Shown here: in pieces, positions 44,123 to 53,014 of the stretch | Layout: each line of letters begins with the position of its first letter | Position numbering within the stretch: the first letter of the stretch is position 1 | Assembly: GCA_965212595.1 (NCBI GenBank) | Contig: CBDBVE010000008.1 | Span: 1-64,000 of the forward strand | Direction: 5' to 3' | Source: Poritiphilus sp965212595 | Lineage (GTDB): Bacteria > Bacteroidota > Bacteroidia > Flavobacteriales > Flavobacteriaceae | Length of the DNA: 64,000 nt | Program-made: the position numbers and the translations under genes | Notes under the pieces: model-generated | Seen by the model: only the letters and a program-made list of their open reading frames with translations | What the model was told of the DNA's origin: nothing | The model's database searches: none

Positions 44123-45372
44123 AGGAGGTACTTCTTTCTGATTGCTCTAAACGCTTCCAAATCTGCCTTCCAGCTTTTCTTGATTTCAGCTTCGCTTAGA
44201 CCCGCTTCAATTTGTTGCTGTAATTTGGCCGTACCTGCATGCTTGGTGAACCCTTCTGTATTGAAAAAAAGTGTTTTATCTGTAGTGTTTTTAAAAGCAT
44301 CCAGGAGCCACTTTAAAGAAACCATATTCATTTCAGGGCCGGCCGATAAGTCTTTGCCATAACACACTGCGTCTTGCTGTTTTGGGTGTTTAGAACCAAA
44401 ATTAGGTTTAGGTGTATAGCTAAAATCATATTTTGTACTATCTAAAAAAGGAGCCCCATAGCGCTGAAATTGGTATTCTGTTCCTCTACCAGCATTGACA
44501 TTTGTTCCTTCAAATAGCCCCAAACTAGGATACAGGTTTATCGCGGTATCACTAGGGAGATTAGGAGACGGCCTTATTTGTAAACTATAGGGTATTTTAT
44601 GCGTATAATTTTCTAAAGGAATGACAGTCAATTGCGCCTTAAGTTGTGCTTCTAACCAGCCTTCCCCATTCAACATCCGGGCATATTCTCCGATAGTCAT
44701 GCCGTAAACCAACGGAATCTCTGTCATACCTAAAAAGCTTGTATGCGCAGTTTGCATGGATGGCCCATCTACATAATGCCCGTTTGGGTTGGGGCGATCC
44801 AACACAAGGACCGGGATCTCAGCTGCCGCACAGGCTTCCATGACCAGTTGGAGGGTGGCGATGTAAGTGTAAAATCGTACGCCAACGTCCTGGATGTCAA
44901 AAACCACAATATCTATTCCCTGAAGTTGTTCTGGCGTAGGTTTTCGGTTTTTACCGTAAAGCGATATGATAGGAAGCCCAGTCTGTGTGTCTATACCGTC
45001 TTTTACTTTTTCTCCGGCATCTGCTCTTCCCCTGAATCCGTGCTCCGGAGCAAAAACCTTATCAATAGTTACACCTAAGGCAAGTAAGGAATCTACCAGA
45101 TGTGTATAAGGCAATTTTTGACCATCGAACATTGACTCTTTAAAAATCACGCTGGTTTGATTCGCCACAACTGCAACCTTCTTTTCTTTCAAAAGCGGAA
45201 GGAACTCAAGGGTTCTATTCGCAGCCGTTACAATTGGAAGTTGAGCTGTTCTCGCCAGCTCACCAATCTCCTTGCCTTCAGAAGAATTCTCTTTATTAAT
45301 TGGGTTTCCACAGGCTGATAGTATAAGAAGCCAAAGGAATAATGTATTTTTACAAGCGGATAAAAAGGCCAT
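44110..45372 (-). CDS. namZ: Exo-beta-N-acetylmuramidase-like lipoprotein (NamZ, DUF1343)
   Basis: This 420-residue envelope lipoprotein (LILSAC, Cys 21) has the DUF1343 signature: LLKEKKVAVVANQTSVI, VFAPEHGFRG, FDIQDVGVRFYTY and RPSPNLPS. By family knowledge NamZ removes non-reducing MurNAc from peptidoglycan fragments during cell-wall recycling or scavenging. The acidic residues of the active site are likely in EHGFRG and DIQDVGVR. Its start codon is only three bases from the start of a divergent FtsX-type permease. Confidence 0.9.
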   Translation of the reverse strand: MAFLSACKNTLFLWLLILSACGNPINKENSSEGKEIGELARTAQLPIVTAANRTLEFLPLLKEKKVAVVANQTSVIFKESMFDGQKLPYTHLVDSLLALGVTIDKVFAPEHGFRGRADAGEKVKDGIDTQTGLPIISLYGKNRKPTPEQLQGIDIVVFDIQDVGVRFYTYIATLQLVMEACAAAEIPVLVLDRPNPNGHYVDGPSMQTAHTSFLGMTEIPLVYGMTIGEYARMLNGEGWLEAQLKAQLTVIPLENYTHKIPYSLQIRPSPNLPSDTAINLYPSLGLFEGTNVNAGRGTEYQFQRYGAPFLDSTKYDFSYTPKPNFGSKHPKQQDAVCYGKDLSAGPEMNMVSLKWLLDAFKNTTDKTLFFNTEGFTKHAGTAKLQQQIEAGLSEAEIKKSWKADLEAFRAIRKKYLLYPD

Positions 45373-45375
45373 CGA

Positions 45376-46614
45376 TTGAATTTAGAATTTTTTATAGCCA
45401 AGCGCCTTATTAAGGGTAAGGAGCATAAAATTAGCATTTCCGCTCCAATAATAAAAATTGCCATTGCCGCGATAGCCATTGGGCTTGTTATGATGCTTAT
45501 CGCTATTGCGACCGGGGTTGGCTTGAAGAATAAAATCCGGGAAAAAATTTCAGCTTTTAACGGCCATATACAAATCTACAATTACGATACCAATGTCTCA
45601 GATGTCTCGGTTTCGCCGGTTTCTATTGAGCAGGATTTCTATCCTGAGTTCAAATCGGTAGATGGTATTTCTCATGTGCAGGCCGTAGCAAGCAAGGCCG
45701 GGATAATTAGAACCGAAGAAACTTTTGAAGGTTTTATTGCCAAGGGTGTAGGGAAAGATTACAACTGGAACGTCTTTGAAGATTTCCTGGTAAAAGGAAC
45801 TTTACCAGACTATTCTTCAGAACTCAATACGGAAGTTCTGATATCCAGATTAAAAGCAAACCGCCTGAAGTTGGATGTTGGAGATTCTTTCTTTGCCTTT
45901 TTTCCAAAGGATGAAGATCCTACCAAGCCTAACCAACGCAAATTCACCGTTACTGGAATTTATGACAGTGGATTTGAAGAACTGGATGGCACCTATATCT
46001 TTATCGATATCCGGCATATTCAGCGCATGAACAAATGGGAAGCGAACCAGGTGGGAAATTTTGAGGTTTTTCTCGATGATTTTAATACACTCGAAGAAAA
46101 AAGTAGAGAAATTTACGGCAAAACCCTATCCGATCTCGATACCCAAACAATCCGGAACAAATACTATAAAATTTTTGAGTGGATCAGTTTGTTTGATTTT
46201 AATATTGCGCTAATTATTGGCATTATGATTGTCGTTGGTGGGATTAATATGATCACGGCGCTTTTGGTTCTTATTTTAGAACGAACTCAAATGATTGGAA
46301 TACTGAAAGCTCTGGGAAGCGCAAACTGGAGCATCCGTAAGGTATTTTTATACAATGCCGCTTATTTAATAGGTGTTGGGTTGCTCTGGGGGAATTTTGT
46401 TGGCCTGGGAATTATTTGGATACAACACAGATTCAGGCTTTTTAAATTTCCAAACCCCAAGGAATATTATATAGATTACATTCCTGTTCATATTGATTTT
46501 TTCTCTGTCCTCTTACTAAATATTGGGGTTTTGGGGCTTTGCCTTTTAATGCTGTTATTACCTTCTTTTATTATAACCAGGATCAGCCCGGTTAAAGCCA
46601 TCAAGTTTGAGTAA
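45376..46614 (+). CDS. FtsX/LolC-like ABC transporter permease
   Basis: The TTG at 45376 is the best start because the N-terminus then reads NLEFFIAKRLIKGKE, typical of this family. The 412-residue protein has one N-terminal membrane span (about 27-50), a large periplasmic domain (about 51-275) and three C-terminal spans in the FtsX fold (LLVLILERTQMIGILKALGS, then IGVGLLWGN and GLCLLMLLLPSF). It resembles lipoprotein-exporting LolC/LolE permeases. No ATPase gene is adjacent. It ends with the conserved ISPVKAIKFE tail. Confidence 0.87.
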   Translation: MNLEFFIAKRLIKGKEHKISISAPIIKIAIAAIAIGLVMMLIAIATGVGLKNKIREKISAFNGHIQIYNYDTNVSDVSVSPVSIEQDFYPEFKSVDGISHVQAVASKAGIIRTEETFEGFIAKGVGKDYNWNVFEDFLVKGTLPDYSSELNTEVLISRLKANRLKLDVGDSFFAFFPKDEDPTKPNQRKFTVTGIYDSGFEELDGTYIFIDIRHIQRMNKWEANQVGNFEVFLDDFNTLEEKSREIYGKTLSDLDTQTIRNKYYKIFEWISLFDFNIALIIGIMIVVGGINMITALLVLILERTQMIGILKALGSANWSIRKVFLYNAAYLIGVGLLWGNFVGLGIIWIQHRFRLFKFPNPKEYYIDYIPVHIDFFSVLLLNIGVLGLCLLMLLLPSFIITRISPVKAIKFE

Positions 46615-46677
46615 GCCCTCAGTAATAGTGAATCTAAAATCAGTAAATCCGAGAGATGCTTTCCAACTAAATAGCGC

Positions 46678-46685
46678 TAACTTTG
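46678..46685 (+). promoter_or_regulatory. Candidate -7 box of the PLP enzyme gene
   Basis: TAACTTTG fits TAnnTTTG and lies 49 bases before the ATG at 46735. No convincing -33 box was seen. Confidence 0.4.
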
Positions 46686-46734
46686 CAAGCGTTTAGCACG
46701 AGCTTATACATTGTGCCGAATTCTAAATACTTCT

Positions 46735-47715
46735 ATGAAATACGCAAAAAACATATTAGAGACTATTGGCAATACGCCTCTAATCCAAATAAATAAGCTT
46801 ACCCAGGAATTGCCCTGCCAGGTCTTGGCCAAATACGAGACCTTTAATCCGGGAAACTCGGTTAAAGACCGTATGGCACTTCAAATGGTTGAAGATGCCG
46901 AGAAGGCGGGAAAATTAAAACCAGGAGGAACTATCATTGAAGGTACTTCGGGGAATACTGGAATGGGCCTGGCCCTGGCGGCAGTGATCAAGGGGTATAA
47001 AATGATCTGCGTCATAAGCGATAAGCAATCAAAAGAAAAGGTAGATATTTTAAAAGCTATGGGTAGCGAGGTTCACGTATGCCCTACAGATGTTGCCCCC
47101 GAAGATCCACAAAGTTATTACTCTACAGCCAGAAGGCTTGCCGAAGAAATTCCAAATTCCTGGTATGTCAATCAATATGATAATCCTTCCAATACAAAAG
47201 CACATTTCTTAAGTACAGGCCCGGAGATCTGGGAACAAACAGACGGAAGGGTCACTCATTTTGTTGTGGGCGTAGGTACCGGAGGAACAATTTCTGGTGT
47301 AGGCCGCTATCTGAAATCCAAAAACCCTAAGGTCAAAGTCTGGGGAGTAGATACCTACGGTTCTGTTTTTAAGAAATATCACGAGACAGGAATCTTCGAT
47401 AAAAACGAAATCTACCCATATATAACCGAGGGAATAGGCGAAGATATTCTTCCCGAAAATGTGGATTTTGAGGTTATTGACGGCTTTACCAAAGTAACAG
47501 ATGCAGATGCTGCCATTTATACGCGAAGACTAGCCAGGGAAGAGGGGATGTTCTTAGGAAATTCAGCAGGGGCCGCTATTAAAGGTTTGCTGCAGCTTAA
47601 GGAGCATTTTTCTAAGGACGACCTTGTAGTGGTCCTTTTCCACGACCATGGGAGTCGTTATGTGGGCAAGATCTTTAATGATGACTGGATGCGTGAGCAG
47701 GGATTTATCGATTAG
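46735..47715 (+). CDS. PLP-dependent cysteine synthase / cystathionine beta-synthase family enzyme
   Basis: I start at the ATG at 46735 (the longer frame adds an unlikely leader). The 326-residue cytosolic enzyme has the PLP Lys 44 in NPGNSVKDRMA and the phosphate loop EGTSGNTGMGLAL, then VGVGTGGTISGVGRYLK and the end motif GNSAGAAI. These fit the type II fold of cysteine synthase or cystathionine beta-synthase; there is no C-terminal CBS pair. The reaction (sulfide or homocysteine as partner) cannot be chosen by eye. Confidence 0.92.
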   Translation: MKYAKNILETIGNTPLIQINKLTQELPCQVLAKYETFNPGNSVKDRMALQMVEDAEKAGKLKPGGTIIEGTSGNTGMGLALAAVIKGYKMICVISDKQSKEKVDILKAMGSEVHVCPTDVAPEDPQSYYSTARRLAEEIPNSWYVNQYDNPSNTKAHFLSTGPEIWEQTDGRVTHFVVGVGTGGTISGVGRYLKSKNPKVKVWGVDTYGSVFKKYHETGIFDKNEIYPYITEGIGEDILPENVDFEVIDGFTKVTDADAAIYTRRLAREEGMFLGNSAGAAIKGLLQLKEHFSKDDLVVVLFHDHGSRYVGKIFNDDWMREQGFID

Positions 47716-47736
47716 TTTTGGTATCTTGAAATAAAA

Positions 47737-49164
47737 ATGCTAGGAATGAAGTTAAATAGATTTACTTTCCTCAAGATAAGTGCGTTTTTACTCTTCGCCT
47801 TTTTGATGTTGTTAACAGCCTGTAGTACTGATGATAACGACAGCTTTGCAGAAGGAGAGCAGGATGCGGAAGAACAAGGGGATACCGAAATCAAACCTGA
47901 GGATAGGCTACCCTTAATTCGTATCAACACCAATGGAGGAACCATTGTTGATGAGCCCAAGATCAACGGTTCAATGAGCATTACTGAAGCCGGTTCAGTT
48001 AGCTATGATGGTAATGTTGGTATTGAATTCAGAGGCGCTACTTCACAGTTGCTATTCCCAAAAAAATCTTACGGTTTAGAAACACGAGACGAGAATAATG
48101 AAGACTTGGATGTATCGCTTTTAGGTTTTCCCGAAGAGGAAGATTGGGTCCTACATGGCCCTTACAGCGATAAATCTCTCATGAGAAATGTTCTTATTTA
48201 TAATCTTGCCAGAGAAATGGATAGATATGCCAGCAGGGTTAGGTTCGTAGAGCTTGAAATAAATGGGACTTTCGAAGGCACTTATGTTTTCATGGAAAAG
48301 CTCAAACGAGATGATGGGCGAATAGATATTAATAAATTAAAAGATGATGAAAACTCAGGTGAGGATCTTACCGGGGGATATATTTTGAAAATAGATAAAA
48401 CCGCTGGCAACAATTTGGGCGAGGGTTACAATGATCAAAATTCATTTACGTCGGCATACAGCCCTCCGGACGCAAATAGTGGGCAGGAAATCTACTTTCT
48501 TTACGAAGAGCCAGATGCCGAAGACATTACACCAGAACAAAAGACATACATCTCTACCTACATCTCGCAGTTTGAAGATGCGCTTGCATCCGATGATTTT
48601 ACTGATGAAAATATTGGCTATACTGCGTATATAGATGTTCCCAGCTTTATCGACTTCTTTTTGTTGAATGAACTGGCCAACAATGTTGATGCTTTTAGGC
48701 TTAGCACTTTTATGCACAAAGACAAGAATGAAAAGCTAAAAATGGGACCGATATGGGACTTTAACCTGGGCTTTGGCAATGCAGATTATTGTGGAGGGGG
48801 TGCGACCAATGTGTGGTCTTATAAATTCAATCAGCGCTGCCCACAAGATTTTTGGCAGGTTCCTTTTTGGTGGGACCGACTTTTACAGGATCCCAGCTTT
48901 GTAGCATTGTTAAAGGAACGCTGGAATACTCTAAGAGGAAGCATCTTTTCAGAAGCTAGTTTAGATGCTCAGATCACTGCCAATACCTCGCTTCTTGAAA
49001 AAGCTGGGGCTTTAGATTCCAATTTTGGCAGATGGCCTTCTCTTGGCACCTATATATGGCCTAACAATTTTGTGGGCCAGACCTATAACGAAGAAATAGC
49101 TTACCTTCAAAACTGGATAACAAATAGGGTAAGCTGGATGGACGAGGCCATTGATCAACTTTAA
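47737..49164 (+). CDS. CotH-kinase-family lipoprotein
   Basis: This 475-residue envelope protein starts with a lipoprotein signal (LMLLTAC). The CotH domain spans about 75-440: FRGATSQLLFPKKSYGLE, then WVLHGPYSDKSLMRNVL, KRDDGRIDINKL, GGYILKIDK and the late GPIWDFNLGFGN, in which Asp/Asn ligands may bind metal. CotH proteins of spore formers are atypical protein kinases that phosphorylate coat proteins; Bacteroidota homologues are surface proteins of unknown substrate. An M20 peptidase gene starts a few bases after its stop, so the two are likely cotranscribed. Confidence 0.87.
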   Translation: MLGMKLNRFTFLKISAFLLFAFLMLLTACSTDDNDSFAEGEQDAEEQGDTEIKPEDRLPLIRINTNGGTIVDEPKINGSMSITEAGSVSYDGNVGIEFRGATSQLLFPKKSYGLETRDENNEDLDVSLLGFPEEEDWVLHGPYSDKSLMRNVLIYNLAREMDRYASRVRFVELEINGTFEGTYVFMEKLKRDDGRIDINKLKDDENSGEDLTGGYILKIDKTAGNNLGEGYNDQNSFTSAYSPPDANSGQEIYFLYEEPDAEDITPEQKTYISTYISQFEDALASDDFTDENIGYTAYIDVPSFIDFFLLNELANNVDAFRLSTFMHKDKNEKLKMGPIWDFNLGFGNADYCGGGATNVWSYKFNQRCPQDFWQVPFWWDRLLQDPSFVALLKERWNTLRGSIFSEASLDAQITANTSLLEKAGALDSNFGRWPSLGTYIWPNNFVGQTYNEEIAYLQNWITNRVSWMDEAIDQL

Positions 49165-49168
49165 ATAT

Positions 49169-50467
49169 ATGCCTATAAAAAAGTATTTATTATTCGCTGT
49201 CTTAACTTCTCTAAGTTTTGCACTTCAATCCCAAAAATTAACTAGGACGGAAAAGAGAATCCTAAAAACTGTAGAGAGGAACACTACAGATGCGATCACT
49301 TTCTTAGAAAAAGTAGTAAACATAAACAGTGGAACACTGAATGCAAACGGGATAAAGGAGGTAGGTGATGTGTTCGCGCAAGAATTTGATGCAATCGATT
49401 TTAAAACCTCATGGATAGCAATGCCAGAAGAAATGAATCGTGCGGGCCATTTGTTTGCGGAGACTACAGGAGGCAAAGGCAAAAAATTACTTCTAATAGG
49501 GCATTTAGACACTGTTTTTGAAGAGGATAGTCCGTTTCAGAAATTTAAAATGGTAAATGACAGTATTGCCCATGCGCCTGGAGGCAATGATATGAAGGGT
49601 GGAGACGTGATTGTTTTGTATGCCCTGAAGGCCTTACATGAAAATGGCTTGTTAAAGGGAGCGCAAATTATAGTAGCATTTACCGGAGATGAGGAAAGTA
49701 CAGGAAAGCCCTTGAGCGTGAGCCGAAAAGATCTTATAGAAGCCGCGAAACGCAGTGATATTGCTTTGGGATTTGAGACTTCGACAGGTTTTAATTATGC
49801 CACGGTTGCACGAAGAGGAGCTTCAGGATGGCAAGTAGAAGTCGAAGGCAAGCGGGCACACTCTTCCGGAGTGTTTAGTGATAGGGTAGGAGCCGGGGCT
49901 ATTTTTGAACTCTCACGAATACTTAACGCCTTCTATGAAGAGGTAAGAGGAGAAGAATTTCTCACCTTTAATCCGGGAATGCTCATGGGAGGAACTTTTG
50001 TAGAATTTGATAAGAATAATGGTAAAGGAGCTGTCTTCGGGAAGAGCAATGTGGTAGCCCAAACGGCGAGTGTAAGGGGCGGACTGCGGTTTATTTCTGA
50101 AGAACAGAAAGAAAGTGCCAGGGCTAAGATGCGTGAAATTGTGGCGCAAAACCTGCCGCAGACCTCTGCAAAGATAAGTTTCACAGACAGCTACCCCGCT
50201 ATGGTTCCTAAGGAAGGAAACCAAAAGTTGCTAGAAGTACTTAACCGGGTTAGCTTAGATCTGGGCCAGGGCGAAGTACTTGGATATGATCCTGGGAAGC
50301 GTGGGGCCGCAGATACCTCCTTTGTAGCTAAATACGTGGATTGCCTGGATGGTTTGGGAACCATGGGTTCTGGAGCACATACTCCTCAGGAAACGGTAAA
50401 TTTGAATACGATTGAGGCCCTGACCAAAAGAGCTGCAATATTAATCTATAGACTGATCAACGACTAA
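49169..50467 (+). CDS. Secreted M20-family metallopeptidase
   Basis: I use the ATG at 49169, which gives a signal peptide (TSLSFALQSQ); an upstream TTG overlaps the CotH stop. The 432-residue product has the two-zinc motifs of M20/M25/M40 enzymes: GHLDTVFEED, GNDMKGGDV, FTGDEESTG and GSGAHTPQETVNL. The dimerisation (lid) domain lies in between. It belongs near glutamate carboxypeptidase/aminoacylase types and acts in the periplasm or outside. The preceding CotH gene ends four bases before the start codon. Confidence 0.92.
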   Translation: MPIKKYLLFAVLTSLSFALQSQKLTRTEKRILKTVERNTTDAITFLEKVVNINSGTLNANGIKEVGDVFAQEFDAIDFKTSWIAMPEEMNRAGHLFAETTGGKGKKLLLIGHLDTVFEEDSPFQKFKMVNDSIAHAPGGNDMKGGDVIVLYALKALHENGLLKGAQIIVAFTGDEESTGKPLSVSRKDLIEAAKRSDIALGFETSTGFNYATVARRGASGWQVEVEGKRAHSSGVFSDRVGAGAIFELSRILNAFYEEVRGEEFLTFNPGMLMGGTFVEFDKNNGKGAVFGKSNVVAQTASVRGGLRFISEEQKESARAKMREIVAQNLPQTSAKISFTDSYPAMVPKEGNQKLLEVLNRVSLDLGQGEVLGYDPGKRGAADTSFVAKYVDCLDGLGTMGSGAHTPQETVNLNTIEALTKRAAILIYRLIND

Positions 50468-50469
50468 CT

Positions 50470-51246
50470 ATGACCGAATTAAAACTCGGCAAGCAGATTG
50501 CCCGTATAGAAGCTGGAGAGTTGGTGAGCTATCAGGTAGACGAACACGAGTTTATACATCAAAAAGGAAGTCCCGGATGGCAGAATTCTGATACAGAGAT
50601 GTTCCCGATAATAGGGCCAACAGCCGACGCTGGTTTTAGAGTACATGTACCAAGAGGAAATGCCCTTCAGGATCAACATGGCCTTCTTAGAGAATTAAAT
50701 TATGACCTGATAGCCTCTGATGAAGTGTCAGCGGTATTTAAGAAGTCTTACACGGCGGGAACCCTGATAGAAAACTCTAAATTCCCAGAAAAATCTACCG
50801 CAAAACTCTTAATCTGGCCTTTTAACTTTGAGTTCCGGAAATCCTATAAATTATTGAGTGAAGGCTTGGAAATTACCTTTACCATCTCCGGGGAACGAGA
50901 TATGCCCTTTATGCTTGGCTATCACCCCGCTTTTAAAATACATGCCGCAGCACCTCAGATTATTACTGATGACAGGTTGGTTTCACTGGAAGAGGTTATG
51001 GCCGTTGGAAGTAGGGCACTGGAAATACCTGAGTGCAATAACTTGACACTAAAGGATGAAAAGGAACTTAAAATTACAACCGAGGGTTTTGAACACTTTA
51101 TGTTGTGGACAGAGGTGCCGAACATGCTCTGCATAGAACCTATAACTTTTTATCCGTATGCAGTTTCACAACAACAGTTGCATGAAGGCTTTCAGTTTCT
51201 GGATGAAGTGGAAAAAGAGTTCAAGTGCACGCTTAGCCATCTTTAG
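50470..51246 (+). CDS. Aldose 1-epimerase family protein
   Basis: This 258-residue cytosolic protein has the galactose-mutarotase-like beta-sandwich. The parts SPGWQNSDTEMFPIIGPT, DQHGLLRELNYDL and MLGYHPAFKIHA contain the His and Glu/Asp used for hexose mutarotation in the family. It starts three bases after the M20 peptidase stop, so it is likely in the same transcript. Function by sequence is limited to 'mutarotase-like'. Confidence 0.85.
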   Translation: MTELKLGKQIARIEAGELVSYQVDEHEFIHQKGSPGWQNSDTEMFPIIGPTADAGFRVHVPRGNALQDQHGLLRELNYDLIASDEVSAVFKKSYTAGTLIENSKFPEKSTAKLLIWPFNFEFRKSYKLLSEGLEITFTISGERDMPFMLGYHPAFKIHAAAPQIITDDRLVSLEEVMAVGSRALEIPECNNLTLKDEKELKITTEGFEHFMLWTEVPNMLCIEPITFYPYAVSQQQLHEGFQFLDEVEKEFKCTLSHL

Positions 51247-51284
51247 AACCGCTAAATACCAAAAAGTACAGTAAATTCGACCTA

Positions 51285-51917
51285 ATGAAAGCCCTGTTAG
51301 AGCAACACTACGGATACATTTTTGAAGAAGCCCTACTGAAAGAAATTGAGAGTATAGGCAAGTTTTTAAAAGTAGACCAGGGAGACATATTGATTGATCT
51401 CGGGCAAAAGGTAACAGCAATGCCCTTGTTATTTGATGGGGCGATAAAAATATTGCGAGAAGACAAAGAGGGCGATGAGCTCTTGCTGTATTTTATAGAA
51501 AAAGGAGATACCTGCGCAATGACATTTTCTTGCTGTTTGGGCTCCGGTAAAAGCGAGATCAGAGCGGTTGCCGAACTACCAACGGAGATGGTCATGATTC
51601 CCGTTGAAAATATGGAACAGTGGTTGGCGAAATATTCGAGTTGGCGTAGGTTCGTTCTGGATAGTTACCATTCAAGAATGTCCGAACTCCTGGAAACCGT
51701 AGACACCCTTGCTTTTATGAAGCTAGATGAGCGACTACTAAAATACCTGCAGGATAAGGCAATGGTTACCCATGATGAATACATACATACCACCCACCTG
51801 GAAGTTGCAAGAGATTTGCATACTTCCAGAGTAGTAATTTCAAGGTTGCTAAAAGTACTTGAACGCGACGGAAAGATCAGTATGGGCAGGAATGCAATAA
51901 AAGTCCTGAAATTGTAA
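51285..51917 (+). CDS. Crp/Fnr-family transcriptional regulator with Cys triad
   Basis: This 210-residue regulator has a cNMP-binding-type barrel at about 20-120 and a C-terminal winged helix-turn-helix at about 150-208 (TTHLEVARDLHTSRVVISRLL). Within the barrel lies CAMTFSCC (Cys 77, 83 and 84), a pattern I recognise in Bacteroidota Crp members located next to sulfur genes. The cyclic-nucleotide residues are not complete, so another signal is likely. Directly downstream are an exported protein, SulP and the MBL-rhodanese genes, the probable regulon. A redox or persulfide sensor role is inference from the Cys cluster and context. Confidence 0.88.
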   Translation: MKALLEQHYGYIFEEALLKEIESIGKFLKVDQGDILIDLGQKVTAMPLLFDGAIKILREDKEGDELLLYFIEKGDTCAMTFSCCLGSGKSEIRAVAELPTEMVMIPVENMEQWLAKYSSWRRFVLDSYHSRMSELLETVDTLAFMKLDERLLKYLQDKAMVTHDEYIHTTHLEVARDLHTSRVVISRLLKVLERDGKISMGRNAIKVLKL

Positions 51918-52005
51918 GCTCTCATCCCCCTTTATTTAACAATTACAACTGTAACAGCCTAGACTTTAAGGTGTCTTTTCATAGATCAACCTCTAAAACA
52001 AACTT

Positions 52006-52926
52006 ATGAGAATTGTTTATTTGATGAGACTAATGCTTTTTGCCGGCATTCTCTCAACCGCCCAGGCTCAAACTGAGCGACTGTTTCATGGTGTAGAGCT
52101 TAATGAATCGCTCGCCACAGCCAAAGAAAAGATGGAGCCCTATGCACAGGAGATTAAGCTAATTGAGGTTGAGAACCTCAGTTTTCCACTGGCCAAATCC
52201 ACTGAGGCTCATGTGCTTTGTCAGAATTATCAATCAGAGCATGGACTAATTGCCGAGGTGGTTTTCACTTTTGCCGATGATAAGCTTTCCCTCATTCAAG
52301 CCTATGGAAATGCTGTAAATGCGCTTACCGCTCATCGGAAAGATACAGCACAGGCCTATGGAGGCTATGCTGCATATTGGAAAGATTATCTTATCACCAA
52401 ACCTTTAGAAGACAAGGTTTGGATGCTTACCCCTGAAGCCGCACACCCCAACCTCTTTAGCTGGGACAATCCCTATTTGCCGTCCAACGAAGGCACCGCT
52501 ATCAATTACAATGGTTCGGCCAATATTCCTGAATTTATTAGAATGGGAGCACCCTTGGATTCTTTACGACCCCTTTTAGAAAAAGCTTCTAAGTTTACCT
52601 ATGAGATGGAATTAGATGGAAGCGATCCAAATGCACAATTGCAGATTGATTGCTTCGGAATTGAATATGCAGGTTTTCCAAGAAAGTTTGAGGCCAGGTT
52701 TGGTGATAACAAATTGAATGTAGTATGGATCTTAACTGGAAAAGGAGAAGAAGATAGAATTCGTCAGAAATTAATTGAATCCTATGGACCGGTAATTTTT
52801 AAAAACGAGGCTTGGGAGGTATTTCATAACTGGCAAGTTTTATTGCGCAAAGACAAGCCTGAGGTGTTGTTGCTAACGCCCGAGCTGGGTGAATTTTATA
52901 GGAAAGATTACTTTAAGCAGGAATAG
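52006..52926 (+). CDS. Exported protein of unknown function, 306 aa
   Basis: A signal peptide ending AQAQ is followed by a mature domain of about 285 residues without a membrane span. The domain has repeated beta elements and aromatic-rich strands (LFSWDNPYLPSNEG, AWEVFHNWQVLLRKDKPEVLLL). No family is recognised. Its position inside a presumed sulfur unit, between the Crp and SulP genes, suggests a periplasmic role there, but only by association. Confidence 0.55.
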   Translation: MRIVYLMRLMLFAGILSTAQAQTERLFHGVELNESLATAKEKMEPYAQEIKLIEVENLSFPLAKSTEAHVLCQNYQSEHGLIAEVVFTFADDKLSLIQAYGNAVNALTAHRKDTAQAYGGYAAYWKDYLITKPLEDKVWMLTPEAAHPNLFSWDNPYLPSNEGTAINYNGSANIPEFIRMGAPLDSLRPLLEKASKFTYEMELDGSDPNAQLQIDCFGIEYAGFPRKFEARFGDNKLNVVWILTGKGEEDRIRQKLIESYGPVIFKNEAWEVFHNWQVLLRKDKPEVLLLTPELGEFYRKDYFKQE

Positions 52927-53014
52927 CTTTTTGATAAGAGAGAAGGTGCTTTTGAAGTCTTGGCAGTAACTTTTGTTACCCTATAATTGGGCTTTAAGTG
53001 TTAAATTTGAAGCC

